DNA of 16,766 bases, taken from the NCBI GenBank assembly GCA_003535195.1, contig DOHN01000002.1:25999-42764 (forward strand). Direction: 5' to 3'. This DNA is from Ruminiclostridium sp. (GTDB lineage Bacteria; Bacillota; Clostridia; DSM-8532). Below the pieces are notes generated by a model that was given only the letters and a program-made list of their open reading frames with translations, had not been told where the DNA came from and searched no databases. Shown here piece by piece: positions 1 to 5,561 of the stretch. Numbering within the stretch: the stretch's first letter is position 1; every line of letters starts with the position of its first letter. The position numbers were made by a program, and so were the translations under genes.

Positions 1-17
1 TTTATTTCCGCATTCAT
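1..17 (-). CDS. Start of a downstream gene in the sugar-uptake operon (partial)
   Basis: Only the first five codons (M-N-A-E-I) are present before the window ends. The start is supported by an AGAGGTGA ribosome binding site five bases upstream of an ATG at 17; the neighbouring ATGs in the other frames hit stops at once. The gene follows the sugar-binding lipoprotein on the same strand, so an ABC transporter ATPase or permease is likely by position. That assignment is inference only. Confidence 0.55.
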
Positions 18-64
18 TTCATCACCTCTGCTAAATAAATGTATCCCTGGGAAGTCCTTTTTTA

Positions 65-103
65 CGCCCACCGCTCTTAAAAAAGCGGTGGGCGCTCTTT
101 TTT
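65..103. terminator. Strong intercistronic hairpin, terminator-like in the + direction
   Basis: A perfect 11-bp inverted repeat (65-75 with 84-94, 8-base loop) lies between the binding-protein stop and the next start. The run of T needed for intrinsic termination follows the stem only on the + strand (98-103). On the minus strand, where the flanking genes lie, the stem is followed by an A-tract. For the sugar operon it is therefore more likely an mRNA-stabilising or partly attenuating hairpin than a full terminator. It could also stop antisense transcription entering from the left. Confidence 0.55.
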
Positions 104-127
104 CGTTACATGCCGTACCGGCTCTAG

Positions 128-1135
128 TTATTTAACACCCCAGATCTCAAGATACTTACTGGTAAGGTCCGGCGTCACCAACTCATAATCTATAAGTATT
201 TCCTTTTCAACAGACTCGCCCTTTAACAGCGATACTGCTGCTCCGAGAGCGCCATATGCCTGGCCATGAGCATCCTGGAATACGGTAACCACATACTGGC
301 TGTCTTTTGCCAGATACTGCAAAGCGTCAGGAGATGCATCGATGCCGCCGACGATGATGTCTTTATTGCCTGCATCCTGCAAGACAATATATGCACCGAT
401 TGCCATCTCATCGTTGTTGGATGCAATAGCATCCACTTCGATACCGGATGACAGCAGGTCTTCCATAAGTGCCATACCTTCATCCCGGTTCCAGTTTCCA
501 GTCTGTTTAAATACGACCTCAAGGCCGTCATACTTATCAATGACTTCCATGAATCCTTCAGTACGTTTAATAGCAGCCTCCTGGTTCTCACCTCCTGTAA
601 ATATAGCGATTTTTCCCTTGTAATCAAGATGTTTTGCAAGATATTCCATTTCCAGAACACCCGACTGCTTTGAGTCGCCATAGCAGCCGCAATCAGCCTT
701 TTCCTGATTTGCAAACGGTCTGTTGACGCTTATAGCATAGATGCCGGACTCTTTACACATGTCAACAATAGGGCCGGTGGCTTCGGAGTCATAAGGATTG
801 ACCACGATTGCGTCTGCACCTTGAATGATCATATTCTCAACAACTGCGAGCTGCTCTGCCAAATCATTTTTTGCATCACTGAAGATGAAATCATATTCCG
901 GGTGCTCAGTTGCGAACTTGTGCGCTTCGTCATAGAGATAAGAGAGCCATTGGTCATCTGCATCCGCGACACAGAACCCGATGGTCTGTTTTTCGGCCGG
1001 CTCAACCGGCGCAGATTCACTGGGCGTACCGCCGGATTGTCCTGCGGACGCGGGCGGGGTGTCCTGACCACAAGCCACTAAGGTTATAGCCATGATCAGA
1101 GACAGTACCAAAATTGCCAACTTCCTGATTTTCAT
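128..1135 (-). CDS. Sugar ABC transporter substrate-binding lipoprotein (ribose/galactose-binding type)
   Basis: This is a 335-residue extracellular sugar-binding protein of the periplasmic-binding-protein type I family (Peripla_BP_4, RbsB-like) that would deliver a sugar to an ABC importer. Residues 1-22 form a lipoprotein signal: a KIRK positive start, a hydrophobic stretch, and an LVAC lipobox with Cys22 as the lipidation site. A Ser/Pro/Gly-rich linker follows, then the two-lobed domain from about residue 50 (IGFCVADADDQW). Typical blocks seen are QGADAIVVNPYD, TGGENQEAAIKRTEGF and AIASNNDEMAIGA. The ATG at 1135 is chosen over an upstream in-frame ATG at 1243 because AGGAGGAG lies seven bases before it, the signal peptide starts there, and 1243 falls inside the operator. 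A LacI-type repressor gene lies just upstream. The sugar cannot be read from the sequence. Confidence 0.93.
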   Translation of the reverse strand: MKIRKLAILVLSLIMAITLVACGQDTPPASAGQSGGTPSESAPVEPAEKQTIGFCVADADDQWLSYLYDEAHKFATEHPEYDFIFSDAKNDLAEQLAVVENMIIQGADAIVVNPYDSEATGPIVDMCKESGIYAISVNRPFANQEKADCGCYGDSKQSGVLEMEYLAKHLDYKGKIAIFTGGENQEAAIKRTEGFMEVIDKYDGLEVVFKQTGNWNRDEGMALMEDLLSSGIEVDAIASNNDEMAIGAYIVLQDAGNKDIIVGGIDASPDALQYLAKDSQYVVTVFQDAHGQAYGALGAAVSLLKGESVEKEILIDYELVTPDLTSKYLEIWGVK

Positions 1136-1213
1136 AGTTCTCCTCCTAATAAAATTTATTGATTTTGAATAGCCGTTTCGACTATAAAATCCTTTAATTA
1201 GGGTGTCTATAAA

Positions 1214-1243
1214 ATAGTAGTAATGTTTGCAATCCCTGGTCAA
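1214..1243 (-). promoter_or_regulatory. Predicted sigma-A promoter of the sugar-binding protein gene
   Basis: Read on the minus strand, TTGACC (1238-1243) and TACTAT (1214-1219) are separated by 18 bp, which puts the start site near 1207 and gives a 5' leader of about 70 bases. The operator palindrome abuts the upstream edge of the -35 box, so a bound repressor would compete with RNA polymerase. Confidence 0.6.
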
Positions 1244-1259
1244 CGTGCCCGGGCAACTA
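1243..1259. promoter_or_regulatory. LacI-family operator, copy 1 (sugar-binding protein gene)
   Basis: The 17-bp element acgtgcccgggcaacta has a 10-bp perfect palindrome (TGCCCGGGCA, 1246-1255) with the central CG typical of LacI-family operators. An identical 17-bp copy lies at 2406-2422 in front of the repressor gene. The copy here overlaps the first base of the -35 box. Confidence 0.8.
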
Positions 1260-1345
1260 TCGGTCGCGATATATCTTGTTTTTGGCTCGGACAGCCTTTA
1301 GCCGTGGTGTAATTTAATTGTAGAATGAAGTTTCAACGATGAGCA

Positions 1346-2377
1346 TCAATGATGTAAATTTTCTTTCGTGACAATTTCCAAATTCGTATAAATATGTTCC
1401 AATTCTGGCATTTTGTTTTGAAAAAAGTAATCAAAAAGTATTTTCAATGGCAAATAACCCTGATTAAAAGGGTCCTGCGTTATCGTAAAGCTCACTATCT
1501 TTTCATTGATTAAATGAACGATCTCCGGTACCGTATCATTGCATATGTACTCCAGATCGTACCTTTTCTTGCTTCTTATTGCCTTTCCGATAGCTGCCAT
1601 GTGTTTCGCGGTGGTAATATATACGCCCTTTAAATTTCTATAGTTCTCAAATAGCTTTACTGTTTTTTCATAAGCTTCCATAGCATTTGAAATATTTCTT
1701 ACAGTTTCAACAATTTTAATATTGGAGTATTCCTCCTTAATAATGTCCGTGAAGCCCACAATTCTCTCATTTAACGCTTTGTACTTATCTTCACCTGTAA
1801 TGACAGCCACCTCTCCTCCATCGGGCAGCAGCTTTCCCATAAGAAATCCGGCGATCCTGCCGCTTTTCTCCAGGTCCTGGCCAATAAAGCACAGACGGTC
1901 TATATCCATAATATCCGTATTAATAGTGACTATTTTTATTCCAGCTTCATTCAGCCTTTTAAGACTATTCTTAATGGCAGTATCATTCAGCGGGGTTATG
2001 ACAAGCGCAGAAATTCCGCTTTCAGAGAATTTATCTATGCAGTGAACCTGTTCTTCAACGCTGTCTGTATCCATCAAACAAAAATCAACAGAAAGTCCGA
2101 AATCCCTAAGTTCTAAATAAGCCTGTCTTGCGCCTTTATATATGTCCTGAAATACCTGATCATTTTTATCAACGATAATAATGCCGATCTTTATCCGCTT
2201 CTTCTGGTAGGCAAGTGCCTTTCCCGCCAAATTAGGCTTATATCCCAATTCAGAGGCTATTCTCTGGATCTGTTCCCTGACTTCGTCGCTGACGCCGTAC
2301 CGATTATTCAGTACTTTGTCAACAGTCCCTCTTGAAACTCCTGCTTTTTCAGCTATCTTCCGGATAGTTACAGCCAT
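1346..2377 (-). CDS. LacI-family transcriptional repressor of the adjacent sugar transporter
   Basis: This 343-residue protein has the standard LacI/GalR layout. An N-terminal helix-turn-helix (VTIRKIAEKAGVSRGTV) and hinge region with the NLAGKALA segment occupy about residues 1-60. A periplasmic-binding-protein-like effector domain follows from about residue 65 (KIGIIIVDKN) to the end, so its inducer is probably a sugar. The SRGTVDKVLNNR variant of the recognition helix is seen in regulators placed beside ribose-type ABC transporters. The start is set at the second of two adjacent ATGs (2377), so the protein begins MAVTIRKIA as is usual in the family; GGGTGAG lies just upstream. The ATG at 2380 or a TTG at 2389 would add one or four residues. 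Matching operators before this gene and before the transporter gene suggest autoregulation and repression of uptake. Confidence 0.93.
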   Translation of the reverse strand: MAVTIRKIAEKAGVSRGTVDKVLNNRYGVSDEVREQIQRIASELGYKPNLAGKALAYQKKRIKIGIIIVDKNDQVFQDIYKGARQAYLELRDFGLSVDFCLMDTDSVEEQVHCIDKFSESGISALVITPLNDTAIKNSLKRLNEAGIKIVTINTDIMDIDRLCFIGQDLEKSGRIAGFLMGKLLPDGGEVAVITGEDKYKALNERIVGFTDIIKEEYSNIKIVETVRNISNAMEAYEKTVKLFENYRNLKGVYITTAKHMAAIGKAIRSKKRYDLEYICNDTVPEIVHLINEKIVSFTITQDPFNQGYLPLKILFDYFFQNKMPELEHIYTNLEIVTKENLHH

Positions 2378-2405
2378 CATCTCACCCAAATATTAGTTAC
2401 TTTTT

Positions 2406-2422
2406 ACGTGCCCGGGCAACTA
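2406..2422. promoter_or_regulatory. LacI-family operator, copy 2 (repressor gene)
   Basis: This is identical over 17 bp to the element at 1243-1259, with the palindrome TGCCCGGGCA at 2409-2418. It sits just downstream of the predicted start site of the repressor gene, at roughly +6 to +22, a position that would block transcription. Confidence 0.8.
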
Positions 2423-2434
2423 AAAAATGCCAAT

Positions 2435-2463
2435 ATTATATAAATTCTACAAACTATAAAAAA
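2435..2463 (-). promoter_or_regulatory. Predicted promoter of the LacI-family gene
   Basis: On the minus strand a perfect TATAAT (2435-2440) is preceded, 17 bp upstream, by a weak T-rich -35 region (2458-2463). The start site would be near 2428, immediately before the operator. The -10 match is strong and the -35 is poor. Confidence 0.5.
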
Positions 2464-2740
2464 ATCCTTCTTGTTTATGAAAATTTTTTTATTTTTTTAA
2501 CAAGTATTTATGGGCAGCCGGTGTAATTTAAGCCCAAATGCTCATCTCACCATGGTTTCCGGTGGTCAGATCCAATTTGAAGCCAAATAAAAGTCTAGTA
2601 ACCTTTCACCTTATTCATTGGATACGGTGACTTGAAACCACTTTAAGAGATACGGTAAAGGAAACTGAGAGATAACCTATAATTACTCCTAATAATGGAA
2701 AAAGGTATTGCGGGTTTTTTGCTCTTATGGTAGTTCATAA
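2464..2740. other. Non-coding spacer between the repressor promoter and the cassette array
   Basis: I see no convincing gene here on either strand. A short motif, gatacggt followed by ga or aa, occurs twice (2621-2630 and 2649-2658). The stretch adjoins a half attC-like site and may hold the decayed remainder of that site or of lost cassettes, but no clear similarity is visible. Confidence 0.4.
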
Positions 2741-2783
2741 TAATACTTCTTGCTGTGCCCCTTGCCTAAAAGCTTTGTTATGC
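2741..2783 (-). repeat. attC-like half-site A
   Basis: This is the distal part of the repeat family: 34 of 43 positions match 3271-3313 without gaps. It contains the conserved outer box (GCATAAC on the minus strand, 2777-2783) followed by AAAGCTTTTAGGC. No partner box or CGTAAAA arm is found at lower coordinates, so the element appears truncated or diverged. It begins 23 bases after the stop codon of the 13-residue-repeat gene, the usual place for an attC site. Confidence 0.55.
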
Positions 2784-2806
2784 GAAGTACCCTGCTATTG
2801 ATTTGA

Positions 2807-3094
2807 TTAGCATGTTATGTTCCCTTGATTTCTCTTTTCTTTTTCTATATATGATTCTGATTCAACATATTTACCATCAATACCGATAAACGAGCCTTGC
2901 GCATGATACATACCATCTGACCCTAAATAGGAACCTTTGAGATGATACTTGCCATCAACCCCACGAAAAGAACCCTCGTAATGATACATATTATCACTTC
3001 CCAAAAAGCATCCTTTGGGATGATATATACCATCAACCCCAAGAAATGAACCTTGTGGGTGATACTTTCCGTCGACTCCAAGAAATTTTCCCAT
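2807..3094 (-). CDS. Small protein made of six 13-residue repeats (cassette gene)
   Basis: This 95-residue protein of unknown function consists almost entirely of six 13-residue repeats (residues 3-80) with consensus S-[FY]-x-G-[VSI]-D-[GN]-x-Y-H-x-x-G. A charged tail (YIEKEKRNQ) follows. There is no signal peptide or membrane segment. The regular aromatic, Gly, Asp and Tyr spacing suggests a repetitive beta structure, but I do not recognise a family. The ATG at 3094 has GGAGGG seven bases upstream. The stop is 23 bases from an attC-like half-site and the start is 56 bases from another element, as in an integron gene cassette. The ORF is well formed and has a good ribosome binding site, so it is probably translated if transcribed. 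Confidence 0.8.
   Translation of the reverse strand: MGKFLGVDGKYHPQGSFLGVDGIYHPKGCFLGSDNMYHYEGSFRGVDGKYHLKGSYLGSDGMYHAQGSFIGIDGKYVESESYIEKEKRNQGNITC
2855..3088 (-). repeat. Six tandem 39-bp units coding 13-residue repeats
   Basis: Six in-frame 39-bp units encode residues 3-15, 16-28, 29-41, 42-54, 55-67 and 68-80. Units have diverged in DNA but keep the Gly-x-Asp and Tyr-His positions. This suggests old duplication with selection on the protein. The sixth unit loses the YHxxG end. Confidence 0.85.
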
Positions 3095-3150
3095 TTATAA
3101 CCCTCCTCAAATAGAATAATACTACCATGAGCTTAATATCAGGATATTTC

Positions 3151-3313
3151 GCCTAACGTTCCGGTTTTACGACACCGGCGAACCGGACAAGCGAAGTCCT
3201 TCCCTTTAGCACTGCTTGAAGCCCGGTGAGATGATGTGGGCAGCAATGACCTCATGAACCTCTTTTTACGTCATACTTCCGGCATGCCCCCTTGCGTAAA
3301 AGCTTTGTTATGT
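3151..3313 (-). repeat. attC-like element B (full length, 163 bp)
   Basis: On the minus strand it opens with ACATAAC (3307-3313), AAAGC and TTTTACGC. It closes with CGTAAAA, a 7-base spacer (CCGGAAC) and GTTAGGC (3151-3157). GTTAGGC matches the attC core site GTTRRRY exactly, and ATAACAAA resembles the opening of Vibrio cholerae repeats. The two inner 7-bp arms are perfectly complementary. The first 52 positions at the 3151 end match element C at 43 positions. A local CCGGTT/AACCGG hairpin lies inside. It ends 56 bases upstream of the next cassette gene. Confidence 0.65.
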
Positions 3314-3485
3314 ACAATAATCAATTTACAGCCCTAAAACCTTGCCGGTATTACTGAGTATTTAATCTCAAGGCCCGTAGGGTAACTATTTGCTAAATCC
3401 ACAATACCTGATATTGTTAAGTCACTATTGTTAAATGAACCCTTTCACAATAAACTATGCGAACTAAAGATTATGCTCATTTTGT

Positions 3486-3698
3486 TCATTTATTGTCTTT
3501 CATTTGGCGAATTTCTTTGATAATCCAGACCGTGCATATTACAATTACAATACAAAGCAATAATCCGGTAAACCCGATTGCTCTTATGCTTAAATCATCT
3601 GCCATAAATGGAAAAAAGTTAAACATTGCACCCGCATACCACGCTACAATGAACCCAACAGTTATCGCTATAACTTCTCTTAGAAAATTAGGTTTCAC
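3486..3698 (-). CDS. Small two-helix membrane protein (cassette gene)
   Basis: This is a 70-residue protein with two predicted membrane helices, about residues 8-28 (VIAITVGFIVAWYAGAMF) and 40-61 (AIGFTGLLLCIVIVICTVWII). A short basic tail (KEIRQMKDNK) follows. The family is not recognised. The start is placed at a GTG (3698) because GGGAGGT lies at the correct distance upstream; the longer reading from a TTG at 3716 would put this ribosome binding site inside the coding region. It lies between attC-like elements B and C, about 170 bp from B on its 3' side, and fits a cassette-borne hypothetical gene. Small membrane proteins are common in integron cassettes. Confidence 0.7.
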   Translation of the reverse strand: MKPNFLREVIAITVGFIVAWYAGAMFNFFPFMADDLSIRAIGFTGLLLCIVIVICTVWIIKEIRQMKDNK

Positions 3699-3792
3699 TT
3701 TCCTGTTACCTCCCAAGCTAATATAAATAATCTTTACGTCGCAATATTTTACTAATGTGAACAGAAATCCTTCAAAGCCAATTCTTCCAATT

Positions 3793-3811
3793 TCACCCCT
3801 GGATGGGGTGA
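3793..3811. other. Short perfect hairpin upstream of the small membrane protein gene
   Basis: TCACCCC (3793-3799) and GGGGTGA (3805-3811) form a 7-bp stem with a 5-base loop. There is no T-tract on either side, so this is not an obvious terminator. It lies between attC-like element C and the membrane protein gene, in the position of a leader or operator. Confidence 0.35.
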
Positions 3812-3828
3812 TTCAAGCTGGGAATTAT

Positions 3829-3961
3829 ATATAACGTCCCGGTTTTACGACGCCGTCGAACCGGACCAGCGGAGCCCTTCTTCTTAGCGGCTTGCCGCCC
3901 GGTGAGACGGTGTGGCAGCAAGACCCGTTAGTACGCCCAAAGCGTAAAAGCTTTGTTATAT
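3829..3961 (-). repeat. attC-like element C (full length, 133 bp)
   Basis: The outer boxes are perfectly complementary: ATATAAC (3829-3835) with GTTATAT (3955-3961). Inside them, TTTTACG (3843-3849) pairs with CGTAAAA (3943-3949), leaving internal loops of 7 and 5 bases. This nested outer-box, spacer, inner-box layout is that of an attC single-strand hairpin. The centre differs from element B by about 30 bp, as expected for attC sites, whose middles vary. It starts 44 bases past the stop of the next gene upstream in reading order. Confidence 0.65.
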
Positions 3962-4005
3962 GATGCACCCTGCACTTCAAAGCAAAGCTTATGGTTTACC
4001 CCTTT

Positions 4006-4347
4006 TTACATCAGACATTTATATAAATTGCAGTTCTTTAAATAATTTTTCCTTGCTTCCTTTAGGAGCCTATAGACCTCTTCACCAGACACACAACTAT
4101 TTACATACCCCACATAATCACATGTCCATATTGGAATATTATTGTTGTTTTCATATATATATTCAACTCCACTGTATGGATTAAAACCTCTATATGAATC
4201 CGTAAATAATAGATCTCCTATTTGGAGTTTAAAACCCCAATCATATAAGACAGATTTTGTATATGGGTTATATGTTGAACTTTTCTTAACATAACATTCA
4301 AGTCTGCCTTTAATAAGCATTCTCATTAGTTCATCTACTGAAACCAT
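4006..4347 (-). CDS. DUF5680-like small protein (cassette gene)
   Basis: This is a 113-residue protein with no signal or membrane segment. The centre and end (GDLLFTDSYRGFNPYSGVEYIYE, then NIPIWTCDYVGYV, then EEVYRLLKEA) resemble DUF5680: a D-x-Y/F-x-G-x-x-P-Y-x-G-x-E block, a hydrophobic I-P-I-W strand and a C-terminal helix. That family has no established function and the match is from memory. The start is set at an ATG at 4347, with GAGGT eight bases upstream; an in-frame ATG at 4371 has no ribosome binding site. The DNA is clearly AT-richer than the ATPase operon. It is the gene nearest the recombinase remnant, so it would be the first cassette. Confidence 0.72.
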   Translation of the reverse strand: MVSVDELMRMLIKGRLECYVKKSSTYNPYTKSVLYDWGFKLQIGDLLFTDSYRGFNPYSGVEYIYENNNNIPIWTCDYVGYVNSCVSGEEVYRLLKEARKNYLKNCNLYKCLM

Positions 4348-4374
4348 TTTCAAATACCTCAAAATAATCATTTA

Positions 4375-4440
4375 GCTTAACTAACCATTTATAAATGAGT
4401 CTTCAGCGCATTGCTCTTAAAGCAGGGTGTCTCACATAAC
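4375..4440 (-). other. Possible attI-like recombination region
   Basis: Between the recombinase remnant and the first cassette gene the minus strand holds GTTATGT (4434-4440), like the outer box of the attC-like elements, and GTTAAGC (4375-4381), an exact GTTRRRY core just before the cassette gene. Either could be the attI crossover point. These are short matches and could be chance. Confidence 0.3.
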
Positions 4441-4534
4441 TACTTCATACCAGCACACCGTGACGGGTAAGATGCTAATTGGGGTGGGTATCTGCCGGTG
4501 GTGGCGGGTAAGTATATATATCTGTGGTGGACAT

Positions 4535-4770
4535 CTAGGACTTTTCCCACTGCATAAGCCTGTCCAAGGGGCTCAAGATCTTGCCGATGCCCTTCTTTGC
4601 TACATGTGTATAAATCTCTGTCGTCTTACTGCTGCTATGTCCTAAGAGCCCCTGAATGTAGCGTAATCAGTGCCTTCTTCCAGAAGATGAGTTGCAAATG
4701 AATGTCTGAGAGAATGAATTAATACTTCCTATATTATACCAGGTTTTTGCATACGATCTTAAAAAGCACT
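4535..4770 (-). pseudogene. Tyrosine recombinase C-terminus, possibly an integron integrase (broken)
   Basis: Two reading frames together encode the last 80 or so residues of a tyrosine recombinase. The first holds IHSLRHSFATHLLEEGTD, with HxxR of the catalytic set. A one-base deletion near 4661-4663 shifts to the second frame, YIQGLLGHSS...TEIYTHVAKKGIGKILSPLDRL, with the LLGH histidine and the nucleophilic tyrosine, then a TAG at 4535. A further in-frame stop lies upstream of IHSLRH. The N-terminal domain and first arginine box are absent: the ATPase operon terminator begins where they should be. The SPLD tail after the tyrosine resembles IntI proteins, but the IntI-specific extra helix lies in the lost part, so a XerC/XerD-like or phage recombinase cannot be excluded. 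Confidence 0.85.
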
Positions 4771-4783
4771 TATTATTGTCTTA

Positions 4784-4826
4784 TAGAAAAAGCGATAAAC
4801 CCCGTACATAACAGAATCTATCGCTT
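4784..4826 (-). terminator. Intrinsic terminator of the V-ATPase operon
   Basis: On the minus strand AAGCGATA (4819-4826) and TATCGCTT (4790-4797) form an 8-bp stem with a 21-base loop, followed by TTTCTATAA. It begins about 33 bases after the subunit D stop codon. The loop is long, but the position and T-run fit. Confidence 0.65.
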
Positions 4827-4858
4827 CATATTTTGATTTACTTTAAAACAACTTATAT

Positions 4859-5524
4859 CTATGCCTCAAGTTGTCTTTCCTTATAATGATGGGCCTGCTC
4901 CAGCATCATGTCCTTGACCTTCATCAGCCGGGTCAGATTGCCCCGCTCATTTTCATCGAGTTTCATGACAATATATTTGATGGTCTCCTCCAGATTGGGG
5001 ATCATCACATACTCCAGCGCGTTGACACGGCGGCGGGTCTTTTCAATTTCATCAGCCAGGAGCTGTGCCGTCTTTTCCAGTTCAGCAAGCTTCAAAAGAT
5101 GGGGAGTAACCTGCTGAAGTGCAGACAAGGCGCCATCCAGCTCACCGGATGTAGCTGCAAAGCCGTAGGGAAAGATATCCTCCCCGCCTCCCTCTGTCGA
5201 AAACTCGAAAACGGGAACCTCAACGCTCATGATATTTCGGGATGAGGCCTCTAAGGTCACCTTCTGCTTTGGATAAATGAGAGCCTCTTCCAGATGGGTA
5301 TCGCTCATGAGGGCACGGGCCATTACAAAGCGCGAATTGACATCCTTCATCATCGTTTCGACAATTTCGCGTTCCTTTCGGTTTTCTCTGACCACCCCCA
5401 GGAACTTTTTCATCAATTCATCCCGCTTGTCTTTCAGAAGCTTATGACCACGCCTTGCTGTTCTAAGTCTTTTTTTCAGATTGGTCAGCACCATGCGTGT
5501 GGGGTTAACGTTAAGCCTTGCCAT
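4859..5524 (-). CDS. atpD: V-type ATP synthase subunit D (central shaft)
   Basis: This 221-residue protein is the rotor shaft subunit that turns inside the A3B3 head and links it to the membrane ring through C and F. It begins MARLNVNPTRMVLTNLKKRL, the conserved N-terminus of the ATP-synt_D family, and ends in a second long helix with NALEYVMIPNLEETIKYI. Both ends are helical and would form the antiparallel coiled coil of the shaft. Length is normal for the family. The ATG at 5524 is chosen because of this conserved start and AAAGGAG eight bases upstream; an in-frame ATG at 5590 would overlap the hairpin in the B-D gap. It is the last gene of the operon, followed by a terminator. Confidence 0.96.
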   Translation of the reverse strand: MARLNVNPTRMVLTNLKKRLRTARRGHKLLKDKRDELMKKFLGVVRENRKEREIVETMMKDVNSRFVMARALMSDTHLEEALIYPKQKVTLEASSRNIMSVEVPVFEFSTEGGGEDIFPYGFAATSGELDGALSALQQVTPHLLKLAELEKTAQLLADEIEKTRRRVNALEYVMIPNLEETIKYIVMKLDENERGNLTRLMKVKDMMLEQAHHYKERQLEA

Positions 5525-5561
5525 TGACTTTACTCCTTTTAACTTTGATTGAAAGTCTCCT

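Larger units (their letters stand above)
2741..4770 (-). mobile_element. Decayed integron-like cassette array with a recombinase remnant
   Basis: The segment holds, in minus-strand order, a broken tyrosine recombinase C-terminus (4535-4770), a possible attI region (4375-4440), and three small genes. Each gene is followed by an attC-like element (3829-3961, 3151-3313, and the half-site 2741-2783). All genes face the same way, have no related neighbours, and are more AT-rich than the ATPase operon. This is what a cassette array looks like. Seen: repeats, spacing, orientation and recombinase motifs. Inferred: that the repeats are, or were, substrates of the broken recombinase. The same polarity of recombinase and cassettes matches the reported inverted integrons, for example in Treponema. 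Confidence 0.6.

Noticed and set aside
1136..1243. N-terminal extension of the sugar-binding protein from an ATG at 1243
   Set aside because: It would precede a complete lipoprotein signal, it overlaps the operator and the promoter, and the AGGAGGAG site is at the internal ATG.
1261..1320. A terminator for the LacI-family gene (GGCT...AGCC hairpin)
   Set aside because: The stem is only four base pairs and no T-run follows it on the minus strand.
2540..2570. A GGTGAGATGA stretch on the minus strand resembling the middle of the attC-like elements
   Set aside because: The match is about 10 bases, in the opposite orientation, with no similarity on either side.
2741..3961. A CRISPR array
   Set aside because: The repeats are 133-163 bp, few, variable in the middle, and separated by protein-coding genes of different sizes.
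4427..4645. A 72-codon plus-strand open frame
   Set aside because: It lies antisense to the recombinase remnant, has no good ribosome binding site, and the minus-strand translation is clearly recombinase-like.
4798..4818. ACATAAC in the loop of the ATPase terminator as another attC box
   Set aside because: It is a 7-base match with no inner arm and no partner box around it; chance is the simpler explanation.
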